This document shows positions 1-10,903 of a DNA stretch of 50,821 bases, piece by piece. The notes under the pieces are model-generated. The model did not search any database and was not told where the DNA came from. It saw only the letters and a list, made by a program, of their open reading frames with translations. Made by a program: the position numbers and the translations under genes. How positions within the stretch are numbered: position 1 is the first letter of the stretch; each line of letters opens with the position of its first letter. Source of the stretch: an uncultured Collinsella sp. (GTDB lineage: Bacteria; Actinomycetota; Coriobacteriia; Coriobacteriales; Coriobacteriaceae); the NCBI GenBank assembly GCA_958403205.1, contig CATXWM010000013.1:1-50821 (forward strand). The letters are read 5' to 3'.

Positions 1-1600
1 TTGCGTTTTCGACCTTGTCGCGCATCTCGGCGACCTTCATGCCGAAGATGATCTGGATATTGTTGCCGTTGCGGTTGATGCCGCTGTTGGGCACGTGGTT
101 GATGAGGTTCTCATCGATGAGGTCCGGGTTCTTAACGTTCACGCGGAGACGCGTAAAGCAGTTCTCGAGCTCCTCGATGTTGTCCTTGCCGCCAAGACCT
201 GCGACCAGGTCGGCAATACCTGCATCGACGCCCTCTGCGGGAGCCGCGGCAACAGCGCCCTGCTTCACCGCGACAGAAGCGGCGGCCTCGCCCTCGGCAA
301 CGGACTCGGCGAGCTCGGACTCCTCCTCGCGACCAGGCGTGTGGAGGTTGAGCTTCTTAATAAGGAAGGTGAAGAGGAAGAAGTACAGAGCGGCGTTGAC
401 GACTCCGAGCACCAGCATAACCGGCCAGTTGGTCTTGTCGACACCCAGGACCAGGTTGGAAACCACGATGTTGATGATGCCGCCTGCAGTCGAAGCGGGC
501 ACGGAGAGGACCTTGAGCAGGACCAGGAAGATGCCGGAAAGAACCGAGTGAACGACAAAGAGCACAGGAGCGGCAAAGACAAAGAGGAAGTCCATGGGCT
601 TGGTCACGCAGGAGAGCACGGCGGTGATGATCAGCGGGATGATAACGGCCTTGGTCTTGTCCTTTTTCCCCTTGTAAGCGGTGAAGATAAAGGCGAGACC
701 GATACCGATGTAGGGCCACAGGTTGTTGAAGGTGTAGCTGTTGAAGTAGGTGCTATCGGAGAAGGGCTGGCCCGTCATTGCCATCTCGGCAACACGGATG
801 GGGTAGGCACCGGCGATAACCTGATCGCCCAGCGTCAGGGTGCCACCCACATCGGAGAACTGGAACGGGGTGTAGATGAGGTGGTGCAGACCGGTGGGAA
901 CGAGCAGCTTGTTGAGCATGCCGTAGATAAAGAGGCCGATGTTGCCCGACTCCTTAATGATGCCGGCAACGGAGGAGATGGCACCCTGAACCGGAGGCCA
1001 AACGATGCAGAAGCCAGCGCCCATGATCCAGGAAATGATGATCATGATCAGGAACGGGAAGCGAACGCCCGAGAACATCGAAAGGGCAATGGGGAACTGC
1101 TTGTTCGAGTACTTGTTGAACACGGCACCGGTGATGCAACCAAGGATGATGCCGCCAAACACGCCGGTATCGAGCACCTGAATGCCCATAACGGTGGCCT
1201 GGCCGGTTCCGGTAAGACCGAGCATGCCGTTCGCATCGGCAAGAGAGCCGGTGGCGTTGAGCACGATGTTGTTAGCCTGCAGGAACAGGAAGAACGGCAT
1301 CAGGGCGACCAGCGAAGCATGGCCCTTGTTCTTCTTTGCCATGGCGCCGGCGATGCCCACGCAGAACAGAATCGAGAGGTTGTTGATGATAAACATCAGC
1401 GACTGATAGACAACGGCGCCCACGAGCTGGAACGGACCGAAGCCCAGCACAGGGACCATGGCGCAGATGGTCTTGTTGGTCAGAATGATGCCCACGATGA
1501 GCAGAATGCCGGCAACCGAGAGATACATCATCGGCTGGACGATTGACTTCGCGAACACCTCCAACGGCGCTTTAAAATTGAACTTCTTTTTTGCGGTCAT
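1..1600 (-). CDS. PTS alpha-glucoside-type EIICB permease (partial, 3' end outside window)
   Basis: Membrane permease of the phosphotransferase system: it imports a sugar and phosphorylates it, here probably an alpha-glucoside such as maltose. The reading frame is open from ATG 1600 to the left edge, about 533 codons. The start has the strong site AAGGAAGGGGAG 8 nt upstream. The N-terminal part is a multi-helix EIIC domain with a PTGLHHLIYTPF stretch like that of GlvC/MalP-type permeases. A LNLHTPGREEE linker leads into an EIIB domain whose phosphorylatable cysteine lies in ENCFTRLRV (codon at 158-160). No EIIA domain is seen before the edge. It follows the broken licT and the EIIA gene on the same strand, so the three form one sugar-uptake cluster. 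Family placement is firm; the exact sugar is inferred from similarity to GlvC/MalP. Confidence 0.85.
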   Translation of the reverse strand, partial: MTAKKKFNFKAPLEVFAKSIVQPMMYLSVAGILLIVGIILTNKTICAMVPVLGFGPFQLVGAVVYQSLMFIINNLSILFCVGIAGAMAKKNKGHASLVALMPFFLFLQANNIVLNATGSLADANGMLGLTGTGQATVMGIQVLDTGVFGGIILGCITGAVFNKYSNKQFPIALSMFSGVRFPFLIMIIISWIMGAGFCIVWPPVQGAISSVAGIIKESGNIGLFIYGMLNKLLVPTGLHHLIYTPFQFSDVGGTLTLGDQVIAGAYPIRVAEMAMTGQPFSDSTYFNSYTFNNLWPYIGIGLAFIFTAYKGKKDKTKAVIIPLIITAVLSCVTKPMDFLFVFAAPVLFVVHSVLSGIFLVLLKVLSVPASTAGGIINIVVSNLVLGVDKTNWPVMLVLGVVNAALYFFLFTFLIKKLNLHTPGREEESELAESVAEGEAAASVAVKQGAVAAAPAEGVDAGIADLVAGLGGKDNIEELENCFTRLRVNVKNPDLIDENLINHVPNSGINRNGNNIQIIFGMKVAEMRDKVENA

Positions 1601-1699
1601 AGCGGTACTCCCCTTCCTTTTCCGCAAATTAAGACAGATGTGCCCTGGACAAGACCGTGAGCCTTGCCTTATATCAATCGATGCGTGGGCACGTTATGC

Positions 1700-2567
1700 C
1701 TAGAGACCAGGTTCTCCAAGCAGGTTAACAATGTGATATGCGAGATGACTCTTTTCGGCATTGGTAACGACAACGTTATAGGTAGACGACAAGTGGGCGG
1801 CTATGGCATCCGCACACGAGAATGCGCACGGATACGCCGTTTCATCGATTCGGAACAGTGCGTCTCCGCTGATTTGCCCGGCCGTAGGATCGAGCGCTCG
1901 CTGCGCGAAAAACTGCAGGTGACGAACGAAGCGTTCGTAAGGCAACGAGGTGTCGTCGAGGGTCGTAGCATAGCGCTCGGAAACAATCGCGAGCACGTCG
2001 CGAACAAGCTGGACCGAAACGATCAGACGATCGGAGCGTTGCGGCATGGTGGCGTTGACGATATGCAGCGTAATGAAACCCTGCTCTTCTTCGCTCATCT
2101 GGATGCCCATATACTCCTTGATAATCTGCAGCGCACGGCCCGCAAGTGCATACTCCTTGCGATAGAACTGCTGGATCTCGAGCAGCAACGGATTCTCACA
2201 GGAGACGCCCTTGCGCTCGCGCTCCAAAGCAAGGCTGATATGGTCTGCGAGAGCAATGAGAATCTTGTCGTTGATATCAACATTGAGCTCTCGACGGAGC
2301 ATCTGAACGATGTCCTCGGAAATCACGAGGTTGACGGTGGGGGATGGACTCCAAAAGATGTGCCAAGCGGTCAATCGTACGCGAATCCTGAGAAGTTCCC
2401 TCCTGCAACGCGTAGGTCTTTTCGACCGACGTCTCATCGATGGCATCGCCGGCATGGCGACCAAAGCAGAGGCCTCGACCGATGACGATGAGCTCGGAGC
2501 CATCGTCCGAAGTGACCATTGCGACGTTGTTGTTAAAAACTCGCTTGATAACCACGGTACCCACCAC
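1700..2567 (-). pseudogene. licT: LicT/BglG-family PTS antiterminator, frameshifted
   Basis: RNA-binding antiterminator that, in its family, is controlled by PTS phosphorylation and lets transcription read through a terminator in front of sugar genes. The N-terminal CAT RNA-binding domain (IKRVFNNNVAMVTSDDGSE, then VIGRGLCFG) starts at GTG 2567, 6 nt after the EIIA stop. After ...HLLESIP the frame is lost. The two PRD domains continue in another frame from TVNLVISEDIV to the stop at 1700, including LADHISLALERE and ITLHIVNA. The break lies in a run of five C on the coding strand (plus-strand 2339-2343); removing one C restores an unbroken protein of about 288 residues. Both halves look well conserved, so this is either a recent mutation, a phase-variable tract or a sequencing error. 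As read, the product would be a truncated CAT domain. Confidence 0.85.
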
Positions 2568-2573
2568 AAGAAT

Positions 2574-3086
2574 TTACTCGGAAAGCCAGATGACAGGCTC
2601 TTTAACAGCAACAGGGCCGGAAGCATGCTCGCGAAGAGTCGAGTTCTCCGAACGCTCGCACACGATAACGAAAACCGTGGGATCAAAGCCGGCAGCGCGA
2701 ACCACGTCGAAATCGACCTCGACGAGGGGCTGGCCCGCGTCAACGTGATCACCCTGGGCAACAAGCGCATGGAAGCCCTTGCCCTCAAGTTTAACAGTGT
2801 CGATTCCGATATGCAGCATCACCTGAGCAGAGCTGTCGTCGGACATGATGCCCAGCGCGTGCTCAGTCGGAAACAGCGCCGCGACGGTGCCGGAAACAGG
2901 AGCGCACACCGTTCCCTCTTGGGGAACCACGGCAACGCCATCGCCCACTGCACGGCTGCTAAAAGCGGGGTCATTGGTATTTTCTAGATGAACAAGCTCG
3001 CCGGAAACGGGAGCGAGGATTTCGAACTCGGAAGCCGCAGTCGTCTGCTTATCCGAGACACCCATTAGGCGAGAAAAGAAACCCAT
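2574..3086 (-). CDS. crr: PTS glucose-type EIIA component
   Basis: Cytoplasmic phosphocarrier that passes phosphate from HPr to an EIIB domain. The 170-residue protein matches a free-standing EIIA-Glc: APVSGELV near residue 25, GDGVAVVP at 48, the two active-site histidines in TEHALGI (H76) and MLHIGIDTV (H92, the expected phosphorylation site). ATG 3086 is chosen because GAAGGG lies about 10 nt upstream; an in-frame ATG at 3104 would add six residues but has no ribosome site. The stop is 6 nt from the licT start, so the two are probably co-translated. Neither PTS permease in this window shows an EIIA domain, so this protein could serve both the adjacent alpha-glucoside EIICB and MurP at 32.5-33.9 kb; that sharing is an inference. 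Confidence 0.88.
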   Translation of the reverse strand: MGFFSRLMGVSDKQTTAASEFEILAPVSGELVHLENTNDPAFSSRAVGDGVAVVPQEGTVCAPVSGTVAALFPTEHALGIMSDDSSAQVMLHIGIDTVKLEGKGFHALVAQGDHVDAGQPLVEVDFDVVRAAGFDPTVFVIVCERSENSTLREHASGPVAVKEPVIWLSE

Positions 3087-3111
3087 GGTGACATGTCCCT
3101 TCATAAATATA

Positions 3112-3199
3112 GCCCAACCAAAATCAATCGAATGCGCCCATTGAGACGCTCGCGATCAAAGACTTTGGTTAGGCCCACGTCCGAGGGGACTCGGTAACC
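3112..3199 (-). promoter_or_regulatory. Leader with mutually exclusive hairpins, possible LicT (RAT-like) target
   Basis: In the 5' leader of the EIIA gene two stems compete. The upstream one pairs GGTTA and TAACC around a second stem CCGAG-TCCC-CTCGG with an asymmetric internal loop (plus 3167-3199), a shape like a ribonucleic antiterminator. The downstream one is an 11-bp stem (plus 3112-3122 with 3164-3174, one G-U pair) that ends just before the EIIA ribosome site. Both use 3167-3171, so only one can form. The presence of a LicT-type gene in the operon supports a role, but no clear U-tract follows the second stem and the sequence is not a close match to known RATs. Confidence 0.4.
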
Positions 3200-3352
3200 T
3201 TCCGCATTTCTTTTACGGGGGTTATTGTAGGCAACAACAAAGCCAGAATGGTCATTATGACCGGTGAGCGGTATTTTTTCTTCGATAAACGGTATTTAAG
3301 CGGCACTTAGGGACGTTCCTTTTCTGCCGGCACCCAGGGACACTCCTTGCTC

Positions 3353-3417
3353 TGGTGCATTGGGGCCAGGTTTGTTTGCACCAGGTTGGCGCAGATTAAC
3401 CTGGTCCCATTGCACCA
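3353..3417. repeat. 65-bp imperfect palindrome of the GGGACAGG/TGCACCA family
   Basis: Arms of 20 bp with two mismatches (TGGTGCATTGGGGCCAGGTT against 3398-3417) close a loop that also carries TGCACCA and CGCAGATTAACC. Related sequence occurs at 14434-14482. The rest of the 3200-3429 gap shows no gene. Confidence 0.6.
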
Positions 3418-3429
3418 ATTTCGTATGCG

Positions 3430-4191
3430 CTAGATAAAGAGCTCGCATTCCTTCCGCACGACGCAAACCTTGCTCAGCATCTGGGAAACAGCGGATAGCT
3501 TGTTGGGATCAAGCTTACGAGCGCCTCGCGGACATACGGCAATGCAGCGCATGCAGGAGATGCACGCCTCGCCAGCTGCTCGCTTGGGATCGCCCTTGTC
3601 GATAGCACAAACGGGGCACGCCGCGGCGCATGCACCGCAGGAGACGCAATCTTCTGTTGCCTCGGGCGCCATGCGGTGACCCCCAGCTTGTTTATAAGGA
3701 CGATTGCCGGGAATAGAGGGCTCGGACGCATCCTCAGCCAACAGCTTTTGCTGAATTTGCTGCGCAAACTCTGCGAGCTGCGCCGTATCCTGCGCATCCG
3801 GACGACCGGCAGCAAACTGTCGTGCAATGGAATGTTCTGCAATGGCTGCAACTGCCGCGATCACCCGGAATCCCGCATGCTTCGCAACGTCCTCCAGCTC
3901 TACGAGCGTGTCCTCAAACGCGCGGTTTCCGTATACGCAAACCAAAACAGCCCGAGCCCCGTTGCCGCGCACCATGCCCAACCGGTAAGCCACCACAGCC
4001 GGGATTCTACCGGCATACGCCGGCACAGAGATTACGGCCACGTCGTCCTCAGTCATCGAGACAGCGCTGAAATCTAGCCCGCTATCGGTCAGATCGACGG
4101 TAACGGTATTCTTGCCCAGTGCCCCGGCCACAAGGCCAGACACCTTCCGCGTTCCACCCGTCGGACTAAACACAATTTCGAATACGCTCAT
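3430..4191 (-). CDS. EFR1-type flavodoxin/4Fe-4S ferredoxin fusion protein
   Basis: Predicted cytoplasmic electron carrier combining a flavodoxin-like FMN domain with a two-cluster ferredoxin. The protein is 253 residues. The N-terminus has the phosphate-binding loop FSPTGGTRKV, and the C-terminus has two 4Fe-4S motifs, CVSCGACAAACPVC and CISCMRCIAVCP. This order matches the EFR1 family of anaerobes. ATG 4191 is chosen because GGGGAGGG lies 7 nt upstream; a longer frame to 4218 has no better signal. It stands alone, with a convergent gap on its left and a 600-bp gap on its right, so its redox partner cannot be read from context. The fold call is firm and the physiological role unknown. Confidence 0.85.
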   Translation of the reverse strand: MSVFEIVFSPTGGTRKVSGLVAGALGKNTVTVDLTDSGLDFSAVSMTEDDVAVISVPAYAGRIPAVVAYRLGMVRGNGARAVLVCVYGNRAFEDTLVELEDVAKHAGFRVIAAVAAIAEHSIARQFAAGRPDAQDTAQLAEFAQQIQQKLLAEDASEPSIPGNRPYKQAGGHRMAPEATEDCVSCGACAAACPVCAIDKGDPKRAAGEACISCMRCIAVCPRGARKLDPNKLSAVSQMLSKVCVVRKECELFI

Positions 4192-4402
4192 CGAGACACC
4201 CTCCCCTACGCCTGGCAACGCGTCAAGCCGCTTTCACATCCAGCCAGAGTATACGGCACGTGGGGTCCCCGTTTTGATGCACCAAGCACCCCAATGCACC
4301 CACCCTACGCTGTCTGCCTCTTCGTTTTGTATAAATTACGGTACAGATTGTATATATTTACGGGATACCGCTGTGTTCTCCTGAGGTACCCCATCCTGGC
4401 CC

Positions 4403-4635
4403 GTGCAAAAAACGGAGTATTCTGCAACGTAACCACGCCAGCACCGCCGCGGGTGGGCAAAACTGTAGGGCGCCGTATCATTCTAAGTCCCGACATGGCG
4501 AGAATGACGCGCCCCTGCTCCGGAAAACGGCGAAATCTGACTCAGAACGCTCGCCAGGGATATCCGAAGGCCACCGTTGGCGACGTCGAATCATATGCAG
4601 ACAACTCGAACTGCAGAATACTCCAAAAAATGCAC
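4403..4635. mobile_element. 233-bp element with 24-bp imperfect terminal inverted repeats (MITE-like)
   Basis: The ends read GTGCA-(6 nt)-GGAGTATTCTGCA and its reverse complement (4403-4426 and 4612-4635): 18 of 24 positions match and the 13-bp inner part is perfect. The 6-nt middle is A-rich on one side and T-rich read the other way. No convincing gene lies inside and I see no clear target duplication. An AT-rich stretch with promoter-like character lies just outside at about 4325-4370. Together these fill most of the 4192-4811 gap. Confidence 0.4.
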
Positions 4636-4749
4636 GGCGCACCCCATGGGACCCATTGCCGCATGGCAGGAAACAGGTCCACGGCATCCTCTAGATGCAT
4701 TCCCGAGGAAATCACATTTGAACTAGCGATCGGATACGGCAAACAGAAA

Positions 4750-4777
4750 GGGCCCCGAACGTAGTTGCTCGGGGCCC
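4750..4777 (-). terminator. Rho-independent terminator of the helicase gene
   Basis: GGGCCCCGA stem, 10-nt loop, TCGGGGCCC, then TTTCTGTTT on the minus strand, 34 nt after the helicase stop. Confidence 0.8.
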
Positions 4778-4811
4778 TTGGTTCGCCTCGCCCTAGCGGG
4801 CGATGCGTATG

Positions 4812-7055
<2,244 letters not shown>

Positions 7056-7325
7056 ATGTTGTTGTTCCTTATCTGCACGCGCAATGGGCACGGCATGCGG
7101 CCGCGCGGGCGTGCTTGGTAGTGCGCTAATACATACAAAAACGGGTGCGCACAGAGAGGACGTTGCTCAGCACGCTGGCGATCGCTTTGGCAGCCCTATC
7201 ACGCGCCGTCCAGACGCAGCAGCTCTAAGCGATGGAGCAGATTCGCCGCCGGTTAGTATACCCGTACTCCGTATGCCCCCACGTAAATCACAGATGACGA
7301 GGCGGACGAGGTGGGCCCGGCTGAT

Positions 7326-7465
7326 TGTCTCAATCTGTAACATCTACAGGGCAAATCTTCCTCTACGTGTTACAGATCGAGACAAACGGTCGACACGGTT
7401 CACAAACGTCTCAATCTGTAACAGTTATCGAGTAAAATCGGCCCTAATTGTTATAGATCAAGACA
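7326..7465. repeat. Palindrome array 1: two 59-bp units
   Basis: Units at 7326-7384 and 7407-7465, pitch 81 bp. Each has a 17-bp left arm (TGTCTCAATCTGTAACA or C-first), a 25-bp centre and a 17-bp right arm (TGTTACAGATCGAGACA, TGTTATAGATCAAGACA). The array lies in the 588-bp gap between the helicase and the FHA gene. Apart from a possible promoter at 7531 I see nothing else in that gap. Confidence 0.92.
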
Positions 7466-7530
7466 GAGGGGGATTTCCGTCCAGTCCAAACCAAATCTCT
7501 CAGTCTTCCTGCAACTTCGCACACGTGACC

Positions 7531-7536
7531 TATAAT
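7531..7536 (+). promoter_or_regulatory. Candidate -10 box for the FHA/kinase cassette
   Basis: A perfect TATAAT lies 108 nt before the FHA start codon. No good -35 is found 16-18 nt upstream, so this is tentative. Confidence 0.3.
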
Positions 7537-7643
7537 GTTGTTTTGGTTACGCTATATATTGCGCGGCCATTTAATACGTCGCCCACCGGGGGCCATTAAT
7601 TCCTATCGCCATATTGGCTAGGAAGCAATCAAAGGAGGTATCC

Positions 7644-8606
7644 GTGGCAGCAGAGACGCCTTGCTCGGTCCTCTATAACGATATTCGCTCGTTCGGCGGT
7701 CTTAAACATCTCGAGATCGCCCGAATGCTCATCAATGGAAACTCTTATCTCGGCAGTACCCTGCTCGAGAAGTGCTCTTCCAACCGCTCGTATCTCACCC
7801 GTTACATCGTCCATCGCAAGCCTGACCAGTGCGCGCCCTCCATCTACAGCGACTTTACTGTCACCACGCTCAACCTTTCCTCAGCAATCTGCAGCAAGCT
7901 CGGCGGCGGCGAGTCCGCCTATCGGGCAATCGCCGAGCACTATCGCGGTCCGGCCGCCAACGAAATGATGTCGGCTCTCACCAGCTACAAGCTGGACAGC
8001 CGCCTATATGCAAATGCCCTCAATCGCATCGACAACTTTGACGGCAATGCCGTGCGCGAGAAAAGCACGCTTTACCTTATGCTCTTTGTGGCAACGGGGG
8101 CTCTCGCCGATCCCGTTCAGGGCGTGGCCACCGTCGAGCGCTTTTGCGACAGCAAGACGGGCGGGCACTTTGGCACCACCGAAACTACCGTCGGACGTGG
8201 CTTTATGAGCAGCCTGGAGCAGCCGCGCACCGTCGCCCCCAACCTCGGTCTGCTCAGAACCCATGCCGACAACTGCGCCGACATGCAAATCCATCCCCTC
8301 ACACGCGATCCGCGCGGCACCGTGATTGGTTCTTTGCCCAAAACCTCGCCCAGCATCACCGATGTGGGCGCCGACGCATCGCGCGAGCATCTTCGCATTT
8401 GGCTTGAGGGTGAGCACTGGTACGCCCAGGGCCTTAGATCGACCAACGGCACGGTACTCGAATCGGGTGCAGGCGACGGCGATATTGTGATTGAGCCGCC
8501 GCGCGACCAACGCGAGCCCGGCAAGATCTATCCCCCAGTGGAAATCGAAAACAGCGACAGGCTCCATCTGGGTCTCTACACGACATTCCTTGTCATTGTG
8601 GACTAG
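7644..8606 (+). CDS. FHA-domain protein of a Ser/Thr kinase cassette
   Basis: Probable phosphothreonine-reading adaptor. The start is GTG 7644, fixed by AAAGGAGGT five bases upstream; an earlier in-frame TTG at 7614 would place that site inside the gene. The product is 320 residues. Residues 1 to about 215 match no family I know and appear soluble and mainly helical. The C-terminal 95 residues form a forkhead-associated domain with IGSLPKTSPSITDV, SREHLRIWLEGEHWY (Ser246, Arg247, His249) and LRSTNGTVL, the expected phosphopeptide-binding loops. A kinase gene follows on the same strand 171 nt downstream, so the natural reading is that the FHA domain binds threonines phosphorylated by that kinase. 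The cassette is bracketed by palindrome arrays 1 and 2. Confidence 0.82.
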   Translation: MAAETPCSVLYNDIRSFGGLKHLEIARMLINGNSYLGSTLLEKCSSNRSYLTRYIVHRKPDQCAPSIYSDFTVTTLNLSSAICSKLGGGESAYRAIAEHYRGPAANEMMSALTSYKLDSRLYANALNRIDNFDGNAVREKSTLYLMLFVATGALADPVQGVATVERFCDSKTGGHFGTTETTVGRGFMSSLEQPRTVAPNLGLLRTHADNCADMQIHPLTRDPRGTVIGSLPKTSPSITDVGADASREHLRIWLEGEHWYAQGLRSTNGTVLESGAGDGDIVIEPPRDQREPGKIYPPVEIENSDRLHLGLYTTFLVIVD

Positions 8607-8619
8607 CGCGGACGGTGAT

Positions 8620-8646
8620 CGAAAGACGGTCGCCGTCCGTCTTTCG
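8620..8646 (+). terminator. Hairpin after the FHA gene, terminator or attenuator
   Basis: Perfect 10-bp stem CGAAAGACGG/CCGTCTTTCG with a 7-nt loop, followed by TCTTCTACCTTCT. It lies 13 nt after the FHA stop. The tail is pyrimidine-rich but not a clean U-run, so partial read-through into the kinase gene is possible. Confidence 0.5.
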
Positions 8647-8685
8647 TCTTCTACCTTCTGCGTCGTAAACGACAATGCTCGGCGG

Positions 8686-8744
8686 TATACGTGGGCAGTG
8701 CGGCTATCATGATACTTTACCGATATCCGCACTGCTCACGTATA
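8686..8744. repeat. 59-bp inverted repeat in the FHA-kinase gap
   Basis: Arms of 18 bp with one mismatch (TATACGTGGGCAGTGCGG at 8686-8703 against 8727-8744) and a 23-nt centre. The total length is again 59 bp but the sequence is unrelated to the TGTTACAG family. It ends 33 nt before the kinase start. Confidence 0.7.
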
Positions 8745-8777
8745 CGTGCGGCAACCCATGCCAGACAAAGGAACGCC

Positions 8778-10862
8778 ATGGATACTACCGATAGCGCCTA
8801 TGGCGACAAACTCATCCGTCTCGATACGTTCGATACCGCCGTGGCGGTCGACCCCAGCGCCGAGGACGACGCCAAGCGTCGGTTTATGACGCTTATTCTC
8901 CAGACGGCCCACCGCAACAACGGCAACATCGGGCACGTGCTGCGCGCGACCAACACGAGCGGCGAGGTCTTTGCCGTCAAGCTACTCAAGGACAACGCCA
9001 TCCTTTCCGACCAGACGCCCGATCGCTCCGCCGAGCAAGCAGCTGCGCACCTGGCCAACACCGCCGCGCTGTTCGAGGAGTACCGTCATCTGTGCACTGT
9101 CTCGCACCTGCGCGGATTTCCGCGCGTCTATGGCTATGGATCGTGCGAGGACGACCCGCTCATCCTCATGGAGTGGGTCGAGGGAACATCGCTCAAGCAG
9201 GCGCTGCCTTTGCTTCCGCACGATGCCTCGGGCGGGCTAACCACCCAGATGGTGGCCGCCGTTGGAAACGCCGTGCTTCGCGCACTCCTGATGACCCAGG
9301 GGCTCGTTAATCCGGTCGTCCATCGCGACCTGTCGCCCGCCAATATCATGTTCCGTACCACCAGTCGAACGCTCGAGCAACAGATCGTCGATTGCTCCTT
9401 TGACCCCTGTCTCATCGACATGGGCTCCGCGACCATAGCCCTCGGCGATGACACGATCACCCGGCGCGCCGACATCTGGCGCTTTGCCACGCCCGCATAC
9501 GCCGCGCCCGAGATGCTCACGCAGGATATCGAAGGCATCGCGGCCCTTCGCCGCTCGCCCGCAATCGACGTCTACGCGCTTTCGAGCATTCTGTACCAGC
9601 TCTACAGCGGTCGCAAACCGTTCGATGTGGAGTCGACGGGTGCCGCGGCAACCGGCTCGTTCTACCTCATAAAGACCAAGACCAAGCCGACACCGCTCGA
9701 GCCGCGCTGCGAGGGCGATGAAGCGCTCGCCCAAATCATCATGAAGGGTCTCTCAGTCGAGCAGTGCGATCGCCCTACCGAGCAGCAGATGCTCGAGGTG
9801 CTCTCGACATACCTCACCGACGCCGAATCCGAGAGCCGCGAGGGCGCAGGCAGTGACGCCGCAATCGACATCGACTCCGGTACGCACCTTAAGGTCGACG
9901 TCGCCGGCGAGCGCGCGCGAGAGATTCTGGAGCAGGCCCGACACGATGCCATGACCCGCCGCCGCTTTATTATCGGTGGCGTCGTTGCAGCCGTTGCGGG
10001 GCTCAGCGTCGTTGGGGCGGCAACCCATGGCTTTGGCATCCCCGACTACCTCGATGGCATCCGCAGCTCTCTTGACGACTACACCTGGGATCAGCTGCAG
10101 GAGATTTCGCTCAAGATTAAGGCCGCCGAGACCCGTAGCGAGGCACGCGAGATTGCCAAGCGCTACCACCTGCTCGATGCCGATGGGCATATCCCCTATC
10201 CGTGTACCAAGCGCGTGAAACTCACCAACGGGCTGCAGGTTGGCGCGCAGCTTGTGGGCATCCGTCACGATGAGCTTCTGGACGGGACGGGCAAGGCCGG
10301 GCTGACGTTTATGTTCGACGCAGGTATTGCCGAGCGCAACGCTACGGCTGAACCGCCGAGCGCCGGCTGGGCAGATTGCGAGCTGCGAGAATGGCTCGAC
10401 GGCGACGGCCTTAAGCTGCTGCCCAACGAGTTGCGCGCACTCATTAAAGGGGTCAAGAAGGTCTCGAACAATGTGGGCGCAGCCAACAGTGCATCGTGTC
10501 TGAGCGAGTTGCCCGCAACCCTTTGGCTGCCCGCCATGGTCGAGCTGTGCGGTACGCAACCGCCCGATTCGTTTGCCAAGGACTATCACTACCTGGCAGA
10601 CATCTACAACGGCGAGGGCAAGGAGTATCAGCTCTTCCGCGAGCTCAAGGTGAGCCCGTATTCCACGAACGAGACGATGGTCCGCCAGTGGAAGGGCAAG
10701 GACACCTGCTGGTGGGAGCGCACGGTGAGCCCCGACTCATCGGAGACCGAAGGCACGCTCTATTTGAATCGCGTTGGACACGACGGCGACGTCTTTACGT
10801 ACGCAACGCCTGCGGACAAGCCAAACAAACGAACCTGTGTGATCCCCGGATTCTGTATCTAG
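8778..10862 (+). CDS. Membrane-anchored Ser/Thr protein kinase with C-terminal DUF6273-like domain
   Basis: Predicted sensor kinase, 694 residues, start ATG 8778 with AAAGGA 5 nt upstream. The cytoplasmic part has a eukaryotic-type kinase fold: FAVKLL (Lys68), VHRDLSPANIMF (Asp184, Asn189), LIDMGSA (Asp214, DMG in place of DFG) and YAAPE. I see no clean glycine-rich loop; the segment before Lys68 (NNGNIGHVLRA) is short of glycines. A single membrane segment follows RRRF at about 397-415. The remaining 280 residues would lie outside and end in a DUF6273-like pattern: ELREWLDGDGLKLLP, LWLPAMVELCG, WWERTVSP, GFCI. This layout suggests an external signal controlling an internal kinase, with the FHA protein next door as reader. 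There is no PASTA repeat, so it is not a standard PknB. Function is inferred from domains only. Confidence 0.88.
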   Translation: MDTTDSAYGDKLIRLDTFDTAVAVDPSAEDDAKRRFMTLILQTAHRNNGNIGHVLRATNTSGEVFAVKLLKDNAILSDQTPDRSAEQAAAHLANTAALFEEYRHLCTVSHLRGFPRVYGYGSCEDDPLILMEWVEGTSLKQALPLLPHDASGGLTTQMVAAVGNAVLRALLMTQGLVNPVVHRDLSPANIMFRTTSRTLEQQIVDCSFDPCLIDMGSATIALGDDTITRRADIWRFATPAYAAPEMLTQDIEGIAALRRSPAIDVYALSSILYQLYSGRKPFDVESTGAAATGSFYLIKTKTKPTPLEPRCEGDEALAQIIMKGLSVEQCDRPTEQQMLEVLSTYLTDAESESREGAGSDAAIDIDSGTHLKVDVAGERAREILEQARHDAMTRRRFIIGGVVAAVAGLSVVGAATHGFGIPDYLDGIRSSLDDYTWDQLQEISLKIKAAETRSEAREIAKRYHLLDADGHIPYPCTKRVKLTNGLQVGAQLVGIRHDELLDGTGKAGLTFMFDAGIAERNATAEPPSAGWADCELREWLDGDGLKLLPNELRALIKGVKKVSNNVGAANSASCLSELPATLWLPAMVELCGTQPPDSFAKDYHYLADIYNGEGKEYQLFRELKVSPYSTNETMVRQWKGKDTCWWERTVSPDSSETEGTLYLNRVGHDGDVFTYATPADKPNKRTCVIPGFCI

Positions 10863-10903
10863 AGAGCGGGCGTCTTGCCGTGACGGGACCCCTCCCCGGC
10901 AAT

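Noticed and set aside
4294..4764. Open frame of about 156 codons in the 4.2-4.8 kb gap
   Set aside because: No ribosome site, mixed composition, and it runs through an inverted-repeat element and into the terminator.
9951..10026. RRRFIIGG in the kinase as a Tat export signal
   Set aside because: It lies mid-protein before a single membrane helix and is better read as the cytoplasmic positive patch of that helix.
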